NCBI RefSeq assembly: GCF_003182255.1
Contig: NZ_QGTQ01000008.1
Location: 124,001 to 188,000 of the forward strand
Origin: Paenibacillus cellulosilyticus
Lineage (GTDB): Bacteria; Bacillota; Bacilli; Paenibacillales; Paenibacillaceae
DNA: 64,000 nucleotides
Direction: 5' to 3'
The notes under the pieces were generated by a model that was given only the letters and a program-made list of their open reading frames with translations, was not told the origin of the DNA and searched no databases. This document shows, piece after piece, positions 55,643 through 63,929 of the stretch; the stretch's first letter is position 1; every line of letters begins with the position of its first letter. The translations under genes and the position numbers were made by a program.

Positions 55643-55694
55643 ACACTGTTTGGTGTCAAATTAATTATAGGACACTTTTCGGTGTCGTGTCAAC
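55643..55694 (-). promoter_or_regulatory. ArsR operon promoter with two operators
   Basis: Minus-strand TTGACA (55694-55689) and TATAAT (55670-55665) are 18 bases apart. GACAC-N6-GTGTC at 55672-55687 fills the spacer, and a second GACAC-N6-GTGTC at 55643-55658 covers the expected start of transcription. Centres are 29 bases apart. Confidence 0.85.
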
Positions 55695-55748
55695 GAAGGA
55701 ATTTAAAGCCCCGACACGGTTGCGTCGAAGCTTTGTTTGCGCGGTTCA

Positions 55749-56057
55749 TTACGGATGAAGCCGATCTTCTACCGATCGAAGCTTTTGTTCCATTGTCCCT
55801 TTCTTATCTCTGCGGTCGTCAATCGTAATTGATGTCGATACCCGCATAGCGCCGTTCTCGAAAGGTACCTCGTGCAGTCTGCGTACGACAGCTAGGAGAT
55901 CATCCAACTCCCCTTCAATGATGGTGCTCATCGGTGTGAGCTGATATTGGATCTGCTCCTCCGCTTGCTCGAGCACTCGAATAACGTCAGCGACGTATTC
56001 CCCAACGCTGGGCGTTCCAGTGCCTAGAGGCACGATAGTTACTTGTACAATTGCCAC
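55749..56057 (-). CDS. MTH1187/YkoF-type thiamine-binding-fold protein
   Basis: The protein has 102 residues from a GTG six bases after GGAGGAG (MAIVQVTIVPLGTG). TMSxxxE-like pattern PMSTIIEGELDDLLAVVRRLHE is diagnostic of the DUF77 family. YkoF-like members bind thiamine pyrimidine parts, but for most the ligand is unproven. It is a small, monomeric ferredoxin-like fold. Confidence 0.85.
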   Translation of the reverse strand: MAIVQVTIVPLGTGTPSVGEYVADVIRVLEQAEEQIQYQLTPMSTIIEGELDDLLAVVRRLHEVPFENGAMRVSTSITIDDRRDKKGTMEQKLRSVEDRLHP

Positions 56058-56170
56058 TTGGTCTCCTCCATGTTCGTGTTGCTTAGCAAGCAGTATCCCG
56101 AACGAACAATCGTCGGATTCTAATGTCATCTATTGTATCAGTTTCGCCAGACGGTTACATCTTGTAAAGG

Positions 56171-56710
56171 CTAGACGGAAGCATTGTTGAGGAGGAACAC
56201 ATCAAGTCGCCCTTTCTGCAGCAGATGGTGACGGTAATGCATCTCTACCAAGGCGAACCATTCCTGTGCGTTTAATAATCCCATCCGTGGATGCGCGACC
56301 GCTCGATCTGCAGGAATTGCTGCCAAGGTCGGTTCAAGCTCTCGCATGCGGGCGATAACGGCACGAAGCCCTTGCTCCATCTCTTCCAGACTTTCAGGCT
56401 GCTTAGGCGTGTATTGCGGCGATGCAGGAACCCGGATTCGATCTGGGGGGAAACTTCCAGCTGCGAACATCGCTTTTACCATCTCGGGCCTATCATTCGC
56501 GACTGGAGCCGACTCCTGTTCGCGGCACAACTCCAAATTACGCAGCTGCATGTACAGCGCTGAACCGACGAGATGAAGGTACATTTGGCCAAGCGACCAT
56601 TCGTCCTCAGAAGGCTTGCGCGTCATTTGTTCCATCGTGTATTTCGGAATCTCACTCAAGTAGTAGTTAGCGGTGTTCTCGAATTGCTCCAATAATTGTT
56701 TCGTAATCAT
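56171..56710 (-). CDS. DinB-superfamily protein
   Basis: The protein has 179 residues from MITKQLLEQFENT. It has four helices with metal-type histidines in WSLGQMYLHLVGSALYM near residue 55 and MHYRHHLLQKGRLDV at the C-terminus. DinB/YfiT proteins include bacillithiol S-transferases, so thiol-linked detoxification is possible. This is not proved by the sequence. Its neighbours give no further hint. Confidence 0.85.
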   Translation of the reverse strand: MITKQLLEQFENTANYYLSEIPKYTMEQMTRKPSEDEWSLGQMYLHLVGSALYMQLRNLELCREQESAPVANDRPEMVKAMFAAGSFPPDRIRVPASPQYTPKQPESLEEMEQGLRAVIARMRELEPTLAAIPADRAVAHPRMGLLNAQEWFALVEMHYRHHLLQKGRLDVFLLNNASV

Positions 56711-56780
56711 ATTAGGATGTAGCTCCCTTCGAATTTCGAATATAGAGCTAGTATACAATTATGCTACTGACAGCATGATG

Positions 56781-57722
56781 TCAGTAGTGTTTGAGCGATT
56801 CGATTAAATTGTTCCGAACACGTTCTCGAAGCGAGTCCGGCTGAAGCACAACAACGCTTGCTCCCCAGCTCATAATCCATCCAAGCACTTCGAGCTCATG
56901 CCGAATACGCAGCGTAATCACCACTCCGTTCTCAGTCTCCTCGGTACTGTCGATGTAATAATAAGGACTCTCCAGCACTTGATCCGCGATAGCTGAAGAT
57001 ATAAGCAGACGCACGATGACATCACGTGTATCGGAAGGTCTATAGGCGTGCAGGTCGAAGTCATCAGGGCGATGAAATCGTTCATTCGTTATCTCAATAT
57101 CACGCATTCGGCTCAATCGAAAATGGCGCAGTCCCTGCCGCATATGGTCGTAGGCGACAAGTGTCCATGAATCTTTGATCAATACGAGACCATAGGGATC
57201 TGCTTCACGTACACTGTGCCTGCTGCCATCTGCCTCCGGAATCTTCTTGCTGTAGTGGAATCGTATCTTCCTCTCTTCCAGGATCCCTTGACGCAGAACG
57301 GTCAGTCTCTCCTTCTCTTCGCTGCCGGTCACCCCGACGGCCAACATCTTCATGGCGGCGCGAACCCGCATCGTCTCTCGACGCACCTCATCAGGCAGAA
57401 TCGCCTCAATCTTACGCCTAGCACCAGCAGCCTGTACGTGGTACCCCGCATCGAGCTGCTGTTCAATATAGTCAAGTCCAAGCAGCAGGGCAACCGACTC
57501 CTCTGCTTTGAACGATACTGGCGGGAGAAAATAGGTATCCGCCAATGAATATCCTTGGCCAGGCGAACCGATGAGCGGTACTCCGGCCTCGCTTAATGCT
57601 TGCACGTCGCGGTAAATCGTTCGTACACTTGTCTCGAACACCGCCGCCAAATCTTCTGCACGCCGCAGCCCATGCCGCTGCAGCTCCAGAACGATGGCCA
57701 GCATCCGGTCCGTTTTATTCAT
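56781..57722 (-). CDS. YafY-type regulator (HTH plus WYL domain)
   Basis: The protein has 313 residues from MNKTDRMLAIVLELQRHGLR, after GGAGGGC. A DeoR-like helix-turn-helix (AEDLAAVFETSVRTIYRDVQAL) begins it. A WYL-type ligand domain follows (EADPYGLVLIKDSWTLVAYD near residue 170), with a C-terminal WCX extension. The typical WYL residues are partly varied. It is transcribed upstream of the DinB gene and may control it. Confidence 0.9.
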   Translation of the reverse strand: MNKTDRMLAIVLELQRHGLRRAEDLAAVFETSVRTIYRDVQALSEAGVPLIGSPGQGYSLADTYFLPPVSFKAEESVALLLGLDYIEQQLDAGYHVQAAGARRKIEAILPDEVRRETMRVRAAMKMLAVGVTGSEEKERLTVLRQGILEERKIRFHYSKKIPEADGSRHSVREADPYGLVLIKDSWTLVAYDHMRQGLRHFRLSRMRDIEITNERFHRPDDFDLHAYRPSDTRDVIVRLLISSAIADQVLESPYYYIDSTEETENGVVITLRIRHELEVLGWIMSWGASVVVLQPDSLRERVRNNLIESLKHY

Positions 57723-57770
57723 CGCGCCGCCCTCCAAACTGAATGTGTATGCCAATCGAATTGATCGGTA

Positions 57771-58942
57771 TCAATGGTGAAATAATCGGACCTCAGAATA
57801 AGCCATCGCCATCCCATATTCATTCGCTGCTCCTATAACTTGATCATCTCGCAGCGAGTTTCCCGTTTGAACTAAATATTGAACGCCGCTTCGAGCGGCA
57901 CGATCAATGTTGTCGCGGAAAGGCAGGAAAGCATCTGATGCGAAAGATACGCCTTGTAAACCTTGCAGCCATAATTGCTTTTCTTTCTGTGTAAGTCGAT
58001 CCGGTACTACGTTGAAATTCATTCTCCACTGTTTTTCTTCTGCGTTTGTATAATCTTCGTTCAGCCACCCGTCAATCGCATTGTTGATCTCTGCACGAGA
58101 GATTCCCGCGCGAAAGTCCATTTGGCTGACGAGAGGATGTTGTCTCAACCACCAATTGTCCGCTTTCCCTGCCGCTAACCTTGTGCAATGAATGCGGGAT
58201 TGCTGACCTGCGCCAATGCCAATCGTCTGACCATCCAACGCGAAGCACACGGAATTGGACTGCGTATATTTGAGCGTTATGAGCGCGATCAGTAGATCTC
58301 GCACTGCGTTTTCGGGGATTTGTTGATTCGTCGTTACAAGGTTCGTTAGCATCTCTTCCGAAATCTGCAGGTTGTTGCGTTCCTGCTCCATTGTGATGCC
58401 GAATATCGATCGGGTTTCGATTAGGTCCGGCAGTAATTCGGATCCATCTCGATAATAAGGTAATTTCCGTTCTTTTTCTTCTTCAGAACGGCTAATGCAT
58501 CCTCGTCATACGCTGGCGCAACGATCAGATCGGATACTTCTTTACTGAGCAATTGAGCTGCGGACACATCGACCTGATCGCTGAATGCCGCACAATCGCC
58601 GAAAGAAGACATTCGGTCCGTTCCTCGCGCTCTCGAGTAGGCAACAGCCAATGGAGACAATTCCAAACCCTTGACAAAATAGGACCGTTCAAGCGATTCG
58701 TTTAACGGGGAATAAACAGCTGCGCCCGCGGGGCTAACATGCTTGAATGAAGCTGCTGCCGGCTGGCCGATGCATTGCTTGAGCTCTCTGACTAACTGAA
58801 AAGCATTTAATGCGTCGAGTATGTTGATATAGCTAGCATCGCCATTCAATATCCTAATCGGCAGCGCTCCTATTGCATATAGCCTTGCCTTCGCCTGGTG
58901 CGGATTCATGCCGTAACGAAGAAACATTTCTTTCATTTTCAA
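57771..58942 (-). pseudogene. Stand-alone AICAR formyltransferase (PurH C-terminal type), frameshifted
   Basis: Two leftward frames together make one 391-residue protein. The first (58942-58421, 173 residues) begins LRYGMNPHQAKARLY and ends EMDPNY, then CRT-stop. The second frame is open across the junction as LPDLIETRSIFGITMEQERN and runs to 57771 with GAGQQSRIHCTRLAAGKADNWW and SFASDAFLPFRDN. Loss of one C in TAC-CTG near 58430 explains the break. The enzyme would formylate AICAR (ZMP) in purine synthesis. A complete ZTP riboswitch and promoter precede it, so regulation is still in place. It could be a real null, a sequencing error, or a split gene. Confidence 0.88.
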
Positions 58943-58972
58943 TTACCCCTCTCATCGGATTAGAAAATAAAA

Positions 58973-59003
58973 AAAGTATTTGGACGTGTTGTCCAAATAC
59001 TTT
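58973..59003 (-). terminator. Terminator of the ZTP riboswitch
   Basis: Minus-strand AAAGTATTTGGAC and GTCCAAATACTTT form a perfect 13-bp stem with a 5-base loop, followed by TTTT. Its 5' arm directly abuts the aptamer end, so ligand binding can compete with it. Confidence 0.92.
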
Positions 59004-59075
59004 GCCCAGGCGAACGGCCGTTACCATGCGTGCTCCCTCGTGGTTCACCACGTTTTCGCCAGTCACACACATCCA
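59003..59075 (-). promoter_or_regulatory. ZTP (ZMP, pfl) riboswitch aptamer
   Basis: The minus strand reads GTGACTGGCGAAAACGTGG, then ACCACGAGGGAGCACG and GGCCGTTCGCCTGGGCA. These are the conserved 5' and 3' halves of the pfl motif, which senses ZMP/ZTP during folate shortage and turns on purine and one-carbon genes. A terminator follows, and the AICAR formyltransferase gene lies about 30 bases beyond it. Confidence 0.95.
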
Positions 59076-59087
59076 ATATTTGCCTCT

Positions 59088-59116
59088 ATTATATTCGGCT
59101 ATCGGCGAGAAAACAA
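59088..59116 (-). promoter_or_regulatory. Promoter of the ZTP-riboswitch operon
   Basis: Minus-strand TTGTTT (59116-59111) and TATAAT (59093-59088) are spaced 17 bases apart. Transcription would start near 59080, just before the aptamer. Confidence 0.75.
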
Positions 59117-59199
59117 GGTCACAGCGAGATTAATTGGTGCTGCACGCTGACAACATTCAGGTTTTTGTTGCGATGGAAACGATATAAATAAGTGCGCTG

Positions 59200-60723
59200 T
59201 TAATGCAATGGAGCAACAGTGCTGCTGATGCGGTTGAATGCCTCCCGCCAATTGTTCTTGAAGATACCTCCAATGTAGCCATCTGGGCGAATCAGGATGA
59301 GTGTATCACCCGTAATGCCGTAGATTCGGGACAGCATACCGGAGGAATCAGCGATGCAGGCAGCGGCAGCACCATTCGCAGGCTCGGCAGTCACGCAGTA
59401 TCGGTGCAATTCTGCTCCGCTAGTTGGCCAAGCTACCTCGTGCAGTGCTTGAGCTGCATGGTGGCCGAAAGCCAGTAACGTGAAATGTGGCCCTTGGTAG
59501 ATATCGAACAGACGAGTCTGACCCGTTGGTCCCATGCAAGGCGCGTCCGGCGCTCGATCACCAACTCGTAACGTTGTGGTAGCTGCTTGATTGTCGGATG
59601 ACAAAGGTCCACCATAGTAAGTTAGCTTCAACTGCCGCTCTTCGTCTCCGCGCTTTAGTCCAGACATACGTTTCTGATCCATGCTCGCGTACAGTTCATT
59701 GGATCGATTAAGCACTTGAGCGGCAATTGGACGTCGTTCATCCTCGTAACTGTCGAGCAGGCTCTCTGGTGCGCCTGCGATCACTTGTGCAAGCTTCCAA
59801 CCGAGATTATAGGCATCCTGTATGCCGGTATTGAGCCCTTGCCCTCCGGCCGGCGTATGGACATGCGCAGCATCACCAGCAAGGAATACTCGACCTGAAC
59901 GGTATCGCTCTACAAGCCGGACATTAGGACGGAAAACCGATTTCCACGTTATGTTGTGAATGCGCAAGCCGGTAAGGTAATGGAATTGCTCCTCCAGCTT
60001 GGCTTCGGTAAGATCGGGCATATCATCTGGCTTCAGACGGATCATGACCTGGAACTGGTCCGAATGCGGAAGCGGGCAAGCGGCGATTGTTTTCCCTTTC
60101 TTGCGCGGCCATATATGCCATCGATCACGAGACAGACCATCAATGATTCCGTCAAAAATGAGCGATCGATCCGAATCGTTGGTCTCGCCTACAAATGGAA
60201 TGCCAGCAGACTTTCGAACGGTACTCGAACCACCGTCAGCCCCGACCAAATAGCGACTACGAATCTTCTCGCCTGTAGCAAGTGTCGTCGTCACCCCTTC
60301 CGAGTCCTGTTCAAAGCTTTCTACAGCGGTGTTGAATTCGACGCTGAGTCCGCTGCGGTTGAGCAATCGATGAAGGATCGCATCGGTCCGATGCTGCGGA
60401 AGCAGCAAAATGTTCGGATACGGCGTGTCTGGCGTAATCTTATTGTGCGGCATCATCCGCCAAGGTATTGTAAATGGGCCGAGGTGAAATCCGGCCTTCG
60501 GATAAGAACCGCCTTCTGCGAGCGCTTCGTGTACGACGCCAAGATCCTCGAGCACCTCGAGCGTGCGCGGCTGAATCCCTTTGGCACGGGAGCCTGTGAA
60601 CCCGTGAGAGGATTTGTCTACCAGTCGGACCGAGAGGCCCCGTCGTACTAAGTCTGCCGCTAATGTGGAGCCAGTTGGGCCAGCGCCAGCGATGAGAACA
60701 TCAATATGTCGAAATGTGGTCAT
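59200..60723 (-). CDS. FAD-dependent aromatic monooxygenase (PheA/TfdB type)
   Basis: This 507-residue enzyme has GAGPTGSTLAADLVRRG (residues 13-29, FAD binding), the DG motif YLVGADGGSSTVRKSAG near 160, and GDAAHVHTPAGGQGLNTGIQDAYNLGWKLA near 285-314. The C-terminal region is a thioredoxin-like fold. Relatives hydroxylate phenols, rifamycins or polyketides using NAD(P)H and oxygen. A MarR-type gene is divergent across a region of repeated GGAAAC sequences, as is common for inducible detoxifying enzymes. Confidence 0.92.
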   Translation of the reverse strand: MTTFRHIDVLIAGAGPTGSTLAADLVRRGLSVRLVDKSSHGFTGSRAKGIQPRTLEVLEDLGVVHEALAEGGSYPKAGFHLGPFTIPWRMMPHNKITPDTPYPNILLLPQHRTDAILHRLLNRSGLSVEFNTAVESFEQDSEGVTTTLATGEKIRSRYLVGADGGSSTVRKSAGIPFVGETNDSDRSLIFDGIIDGLSRDRWHIWPRKKGKTIAACPLPHSDQFQVMIRLKPDDMPDLTEAKLEEQFHYLTGLRIHNITWKSVFRPNVRLVERYRSGRVFLAGDAAHVHTPAGGQGLNTGIQDAYNLGWKLAQVIAGAPESLLDSYEDERRPIAAQVLNRSNELYASMDQKRMSGLKRGDEERQLKLTYYGGPLSSDNQAATTTLRVGDRAPDAPCMGPTGQTRLFDIYQGPHFTLLAFGHHAAQALHEVAWPTSGAELHRYCVTAEPANGAAAACIADSSGMLSRIYGITGDTLILIRPDGYIGGIFKNNWREAFNRISSTVAPLH

Positions 60724-60749
60724 TTGAATCGACCTCCTATTGTTTTCGC

Positions 60750-60824
60750 GGAAACTTATAACGTTTCATAGGAAACATTATTACGTAGACTGCTTGTTCT
60801 TGTCAATAATGTTTCTTCGGAAAC
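60750..60824. promoter_or_regulatory. MarR operator array and promoter
   Basis: GGAAAC occurs at 60750, 60771 and 60819, and its complement GTTTC at 60763 and 60811. GAAACATTATT (60772-60782) and AATAATGTTTC (60805-60815) form an 11-bp inverted pair. A minus-strand TTGACA (60806-60801) and TAATAA (60783-60778), spaced 17, lie inside it, so the repressor would cover the monooxygenase promoter. Confidence 0.7.
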
Positions 60825-60880
60825 TTTATGGTGGAGTTCTGAACAATTTACTGGTATCATAGCCTTCGGAGGAGATCACA

Positions 60881-61579
60881 ATGATCAATCATTCGGATAA
60901 AGAACGCTTCATTCGCGATATTATAGATAGCATCGGACTAACGGTACGCCGGTATCAAACAGAAGATGATGAAGAGAAACAGTGGCTCATACAGAACAGC
61001 ACTACCGATGAGTTAAAAGTGGTTATGCAAGAAATGTCGGTTATGATGCTTAGCGTGCTTGAGGCAATTGGCAATCTTGAACCTGTTAATGGAATAACGG
61101 TTTCCAAGGAAGTAGGCATCTCGAAGGGAAGCGTCTCGAAAGTAACGCGTAAGCTCATTGATAAGAAAGTGATTCAAATCGACTACCTTCCGAACAATAA
61201 GAAAGAAGTGCTGTTCCGAACGACGGAGCTTGGTCGAGCCGTTTACCAGCTTCATCATGCGCTGCACGAACGAATTAACTCTGGCGTGCATCGTTTTCTA
61301 CATCGGTATTCGGCGGATGAACTGCAGTTTCTGGGGGGGATTCTCCGCGAATCGCTCCATACTTCTTGGTTAATTCCAGAGAGCGATATGGAGGTACATC
61401 AACCTGTAGAACAAGATGTACCCGTCCATGATGACACCAATAGAACTACCCCTTCCCCCCCATCTGACAAGGAAGATATGCAGCAAATCGTCGCGATTCT
61501 CAATCAGCTGGGTTCTCGTGACCTGAAGAAAGCGAAGGCGATCTTAACCGATGTTTTCGTTGCCGAATATGAGGAATAG
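60881..61579 (+). CDS. MarR-family regulator with extended C-terminus
   Basis: This 232-residue protein has a winged helix (VNGITVSKEVGISKGSVSKVTRKLIDKKVIQIDYL near residues 68-102) and a wing with NNKKEVLFRTTELGRAVY. About 80 further residues, with a Pro/Ser/Thr linker at about 170-200 and a helical end (AILNQLGSRDLKKAKAILTD), are extra to the usual 150-residue MarR form. It faces the monooxygenase gene and probably represses it. GGAGGAG precedes the ATG. Confidence 0.88.
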   Translation: MINHSDKERFIRDIIDSIGLTVRRYQTEDDEEKQWLIQNSTTDELKVVMQEMSVMMLSVLEAIGNLEPVNGITVSKEVGISKGSVSKVTRKLIDKKVIQIDYLPNNKKEVLFRTTELGRAVYQLHHALHERINSGVHRFLHRYSADELQFLGGILRESLHTSWLIPESDMEVHQPVEQDVPVHDDTNRTTPSPPSDKEDMQQIVAILNQLGSRDLKKAKAILTDVFVAEYEE

Positions 61580-61591
61580 ATTGCGTACAAC

Positions 61592-61621
61592 AAAGAGCCG
61601 TCCATTGCTGGACGGCTCTTT
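61592..61621. terminator. Bidirectional terminator
   Basis: AAAGAGCCGTCC and GGACGGCTCTTT form a 12-bp stem with a 6-base loop after the MarR stop. Confidence 0.88.
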
Positions 61622-61677
61622 GCTAAGCTGCGGAATGTTGTTCAACAGATGTTCCCATATGCTGTGCGTATCGCTCG

Positions 61678-61863
61678 TTATTGCTCGTCCAACACATTTT
61701 CCGCGATAGCGACAAACTCTTGTTTGGAGAGACTACTATCTACGTTGTCGTATATTTCGTAGTAGAGATGATTCGTTTCATTCAACCAGCCCAGAAGATG
61801 CTTCATCTGGAAAGTCGCTTGGCTCGTCGCACCTAGCTCGATGTAGTAGTTAGTCGATGTAAT
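61678..61863 (-). CDS. Possible small protein with a non-ATG start, downstream of the GAF gene
   Basis: One minus-strand frame is open from 61863 to the stop at 61678-61680 and reads STNYYIELGATSQATFQMKH, then LLGWLNETNHLYYEIYDNVD and a charged C-terminus ending ENVLDEQ. The composition is protein-like. The only upstream start candidate is an ATT at 61863, reached from the GAF gene's end by overlap. The first in-frame ATG (61806) gives 42 residues and lacks a ribosome site. It could be a truncated remnant. I do not recognise a family. Confidence 0.4.
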   Translation of the reverse strand: MTSTNYYIELGATSQATFQMKHLLGWLNETNHLYYEIYDNVDSSLSKQEFVAIAENVLDEQ

Positions 61864-62332
61864 GCACTAACACTTGAACAAGCTCCTCCAGGAAGCGCTG
61901 ATCCGTCTCATCAAATCTGCTTTTAGATGGGCTGTCGATATCCAGTACACCTATTAGCACGTCATTGTTGATGAGCGGAATGACGATTTCCGATTGCGAT
62001 GCGGCATCGCAGGCAATATGGCCTGGGAATGCATGTACATCCTCTACTCGAATCGTTTCCATACGTTGGGCAGCGGTTCCGCATACCCCTTTTCCTACTG
62101 GAATTCTGACACAAGCCGGTAACCCTTGGAAGGGTCCCAGTACAAGCTCATCCGATTGCAGCAGATAGAACCCTACCCAGTTAATGTCGGATAGAAATTG
62201 GTTCAGCAGAGCTGAGGCATTAGCTAAGTTAGCTATTGTATCGGTTTCACCTTCAAGTAAGGACGACAGCTGTTTGATTACGAGCCGATAGTTTTCTTCT
62301 TTCGTGCCCGAATAGTGTTCCTTAGCAAACAT
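61850..62332 (-). CDS. Free methionine-R-sulfoxide reductase (GAF domain, YtsP-like)
   Basis: This 160-residue GAF protein carries the three cysteines of fRMsr in LPACVRIPVGKGVCGTA and HIACDAASQSEIVIP, near residues 83, 93 and 117. The last Cys is the expected catalytic one. The fold is complete, ending DIDSPSKSRFDETDQRFLEEL. The enzyme repairs oxidised free methionine with thioredoxin-type reductant. YtsP is the Bacillus relative. It is adjacent to an unknown anchored protein upstream. Confidence 0.9.
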   Translation of the reverse strand: MFAKEHYSGTKEENYRLVIKQLSSLLEGETDTIANLANASALLNQFLSDINWVGFYLLQSDELVLGPFQGLPACVRIPVGKGVCGTAAQRMETIRVEDVHAFPGHIACDAASQSEIVIPLINNDVLIGVLDIDSPSKSRFDETDQRFLEELVQVLVHYID

Positions 62333-62447
62333 GTGATCTTCACCTCGACATTCGATAATTGAATTATCATATCATAATATCTCTTGCGAAGCTTGGAGCC
62401 TTCCCTTTGTAAAATCTGTCATGCGTTAGTTGGTTAATGGAGCTAAC

Positions 62448-63080
62448 TTATTGAACGTTGTTTAGAGAAACCGGGACACGAACGTCATCTGGACCTAATA
62501 TTCGAGTGCCGTTTACGGTCTTCGAACCAACAGCTACAGTGAATTCGAATGAATCCGGCATCGATTTGTCATGTCCATCGTAGACGAGATCGATAACGAC
62601 CGTTCCATGACCGCCGCCAGTTGGCTCGTAGCTGCGCTCAGTTCCAATTTCAACCCAAGCCTGCCATTCGCTCTTGGTATCTGTGGTCGTCCAGATCGAA
62701 GCTTTCTCGGATGGATTCATTTGCTGGTTGTTCTCGGGATAGCTGCTCGTCACATTGGCAATGGACCAATGGTTCGGGAGATAGAAGGTTACCCCTCCCC
62801 AATCGTTCGGATCGATATCAATCGCGGCTACGATGGAGATCCGATCTGCAATCCCTTCGTTCCCTTCTACAAAAACAGTCCCCTTCGCCGAAGTCTCAAG
62901 ATTTGTGGAGTCTGAACGAATACTGAAGCCTGTACTGTTGATATAATTAACGTTGCTAATTAATCGCTGATCCGACTTGTCATCTTTCGAGAGCAGTTGA
63001 GTAACAAGATAAACGGAGCAGATAATTAACGCTATTAACAGCAGCCTCGGCATGAGTGGCGTTTCTCTGCTTAACCTCAT
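62448..63080 (-). CDS. Membrane-anchored extracellular protein of unknown function
   Basis: This 210-residue protein has a single membrane helix at residues about 11-30 (RLLLIALIICSVYLVTQLL). The outside part is beta-rich, with segments such as GGVTFYLPNHWSIANVTSSY and a Gly-rich turn (EPTGGGHGTVVIDLVYDG). It resembles no family I know. AAAGGGGGTG lies 11 bases before the ATG. It is divergent from adaA. Confidence 0.65.
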   Translation of the reverse strand: MRLSRETPLMPRLLLIALIICSVYLVTQLLSKDDKSDQRLISNVNYINSTGFSIRSDSTNLETSAKGTVFVEGNEGIADRISIVAAIDIDPNDWGGVTFYLPNHWSIANVTSSYPENNQQMNPSEKASIWTTTDTKSEWQAWVEIGTERSYEPTGGGHGTVVIDLVYDGHDKSMPDSFEFTVAVGSKTVNGTRILGPDDVRVPVSLNNVQ

Positions 63081-63249
63081 TAACTATCAGACACCCCCTT
63101 TCGATTGGCAGCAAAATATAAAATATGGAAGCATTTTAAGTGTAATGGACCTACTGTTCGTTTTCAATAGATGAGGATTTGCAGCGGTTAGCGATTTCGT
63201 TATCTTGCTCTTACATCCGTTAACTCACACAAAGCGATGCGATTGCGGT

Positions 63250-63255
63250 TATACT
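63250..63255 (+). promoter_or_regulatory. -10 element of the adaA promoter
   Basis: TATACT lies 26 bases upstream of the adaA ATG. AAAGCGATGCGATTGCGG (63231-63248) just before it resembles methylated-Ada binding sites (AAAGCGCA), but the match is loose. AGAGGTGA is the ribosome site. Confidence 0.35.
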
Positions 63256-63275
63256 ATCGCTAGAGGTGAACCAAC

Positions 63276-63929
63276 ATGCCGAATGATCGGAATCCGAGCT
63301 TAGGTCGAACTTACTCAGATGCATTCATAGATAAACGAATCCCCCCTGCCTCACTATCGGATGAGCAGTGGCAGGCCGTCGCTCATAATGACGCTTCCTA
63401 TGACGGTCGGTTCTATTATGCTGTGAAAACGACGGGTATTTTCTGCCGTCCTTCTTGCAAATCGAGATTGCCGAACCGAGAAAATGTCGGGCTGTTCATG
63501 ACTGCTGAGCAAGCGATAGCCGCTCGTTTTCGCCCCTGCAAGCGCTGCAAACCTACAGGACAAAGGCTGCCAGATGAGGAATGGATTAGGCTTGTGACGG
63601 AGTATATAGATACACATTATCATGAATCGTTGACACTGGAAGCGTTGGCGCTCATGAGTCATGGGACCCCCTATCACCTGCATCGAACGTTTAGAAGAGT
63701 GAAGGGCATGACACCGGTGGATTACATTCAACTCGTTCGGATCGATAACGCGAAGCAGCTGTTGGTCGAAACGGATCGAACGGTTGCAGAGATCGGAGAA
63801 GCGGTTGGACTCGCTAATACGCCATATTTTATAACACTGTTCAAGAAGAAAACGGGTCTTACCCCTATAGCCTATCGTCAACAGCAAAGGCAGCAAGCGA
63901 AGGAGAATAATCCCTATGACAACATCTAA
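63276..63929 (+). CDS. adaA: AdaA: methylphosphotriester-DNA repair protein and AraC-type activator
   Basis: This 217-residue protein has the N-terminal zinc domain that accepts methyl groups from DNA phosphotriesters (DGRFYYAVKTTGIFCRPSCK with the Cys pair, then FRPCKRCKP). An AraC helix-turn-helix pair follows (LTLEALALMSHGTPYHLHRTFR and VAEIGEAVGLANTPYFITLF). In Bacillus, AdaA activates the response to alkylating agents once methylated. The next gene overlaps its end by 14 bases and encodes an alkyltransferase, as expected. Confidence 0.95.
   Translation: MPNDRNPSLGRTYSDAFIDKRIPPASLSDEQWQAVAHNDASYDGRFYYAVKTTGIFCRPSCKSRLPNRENVGLFMTAEQAIAARFRPCKRCKPTGQRLPDEEWIRLVTEYIDTHYHESLTLEALALMSHGTPYHLHRTFRRVKGMTPVDYIQLVRIDNAKQLLVETDRTVAEIGEAVGLANTPYFITLFKKKTGLTPIAYRQQQRQQAKENNPYDNI

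Noticed and set aside
58854-59072. 72-codon open frame on the minus strand
   Set aside because: It runs through the ZTP aptamer and terminator into the formyltransferase gene in another frame.
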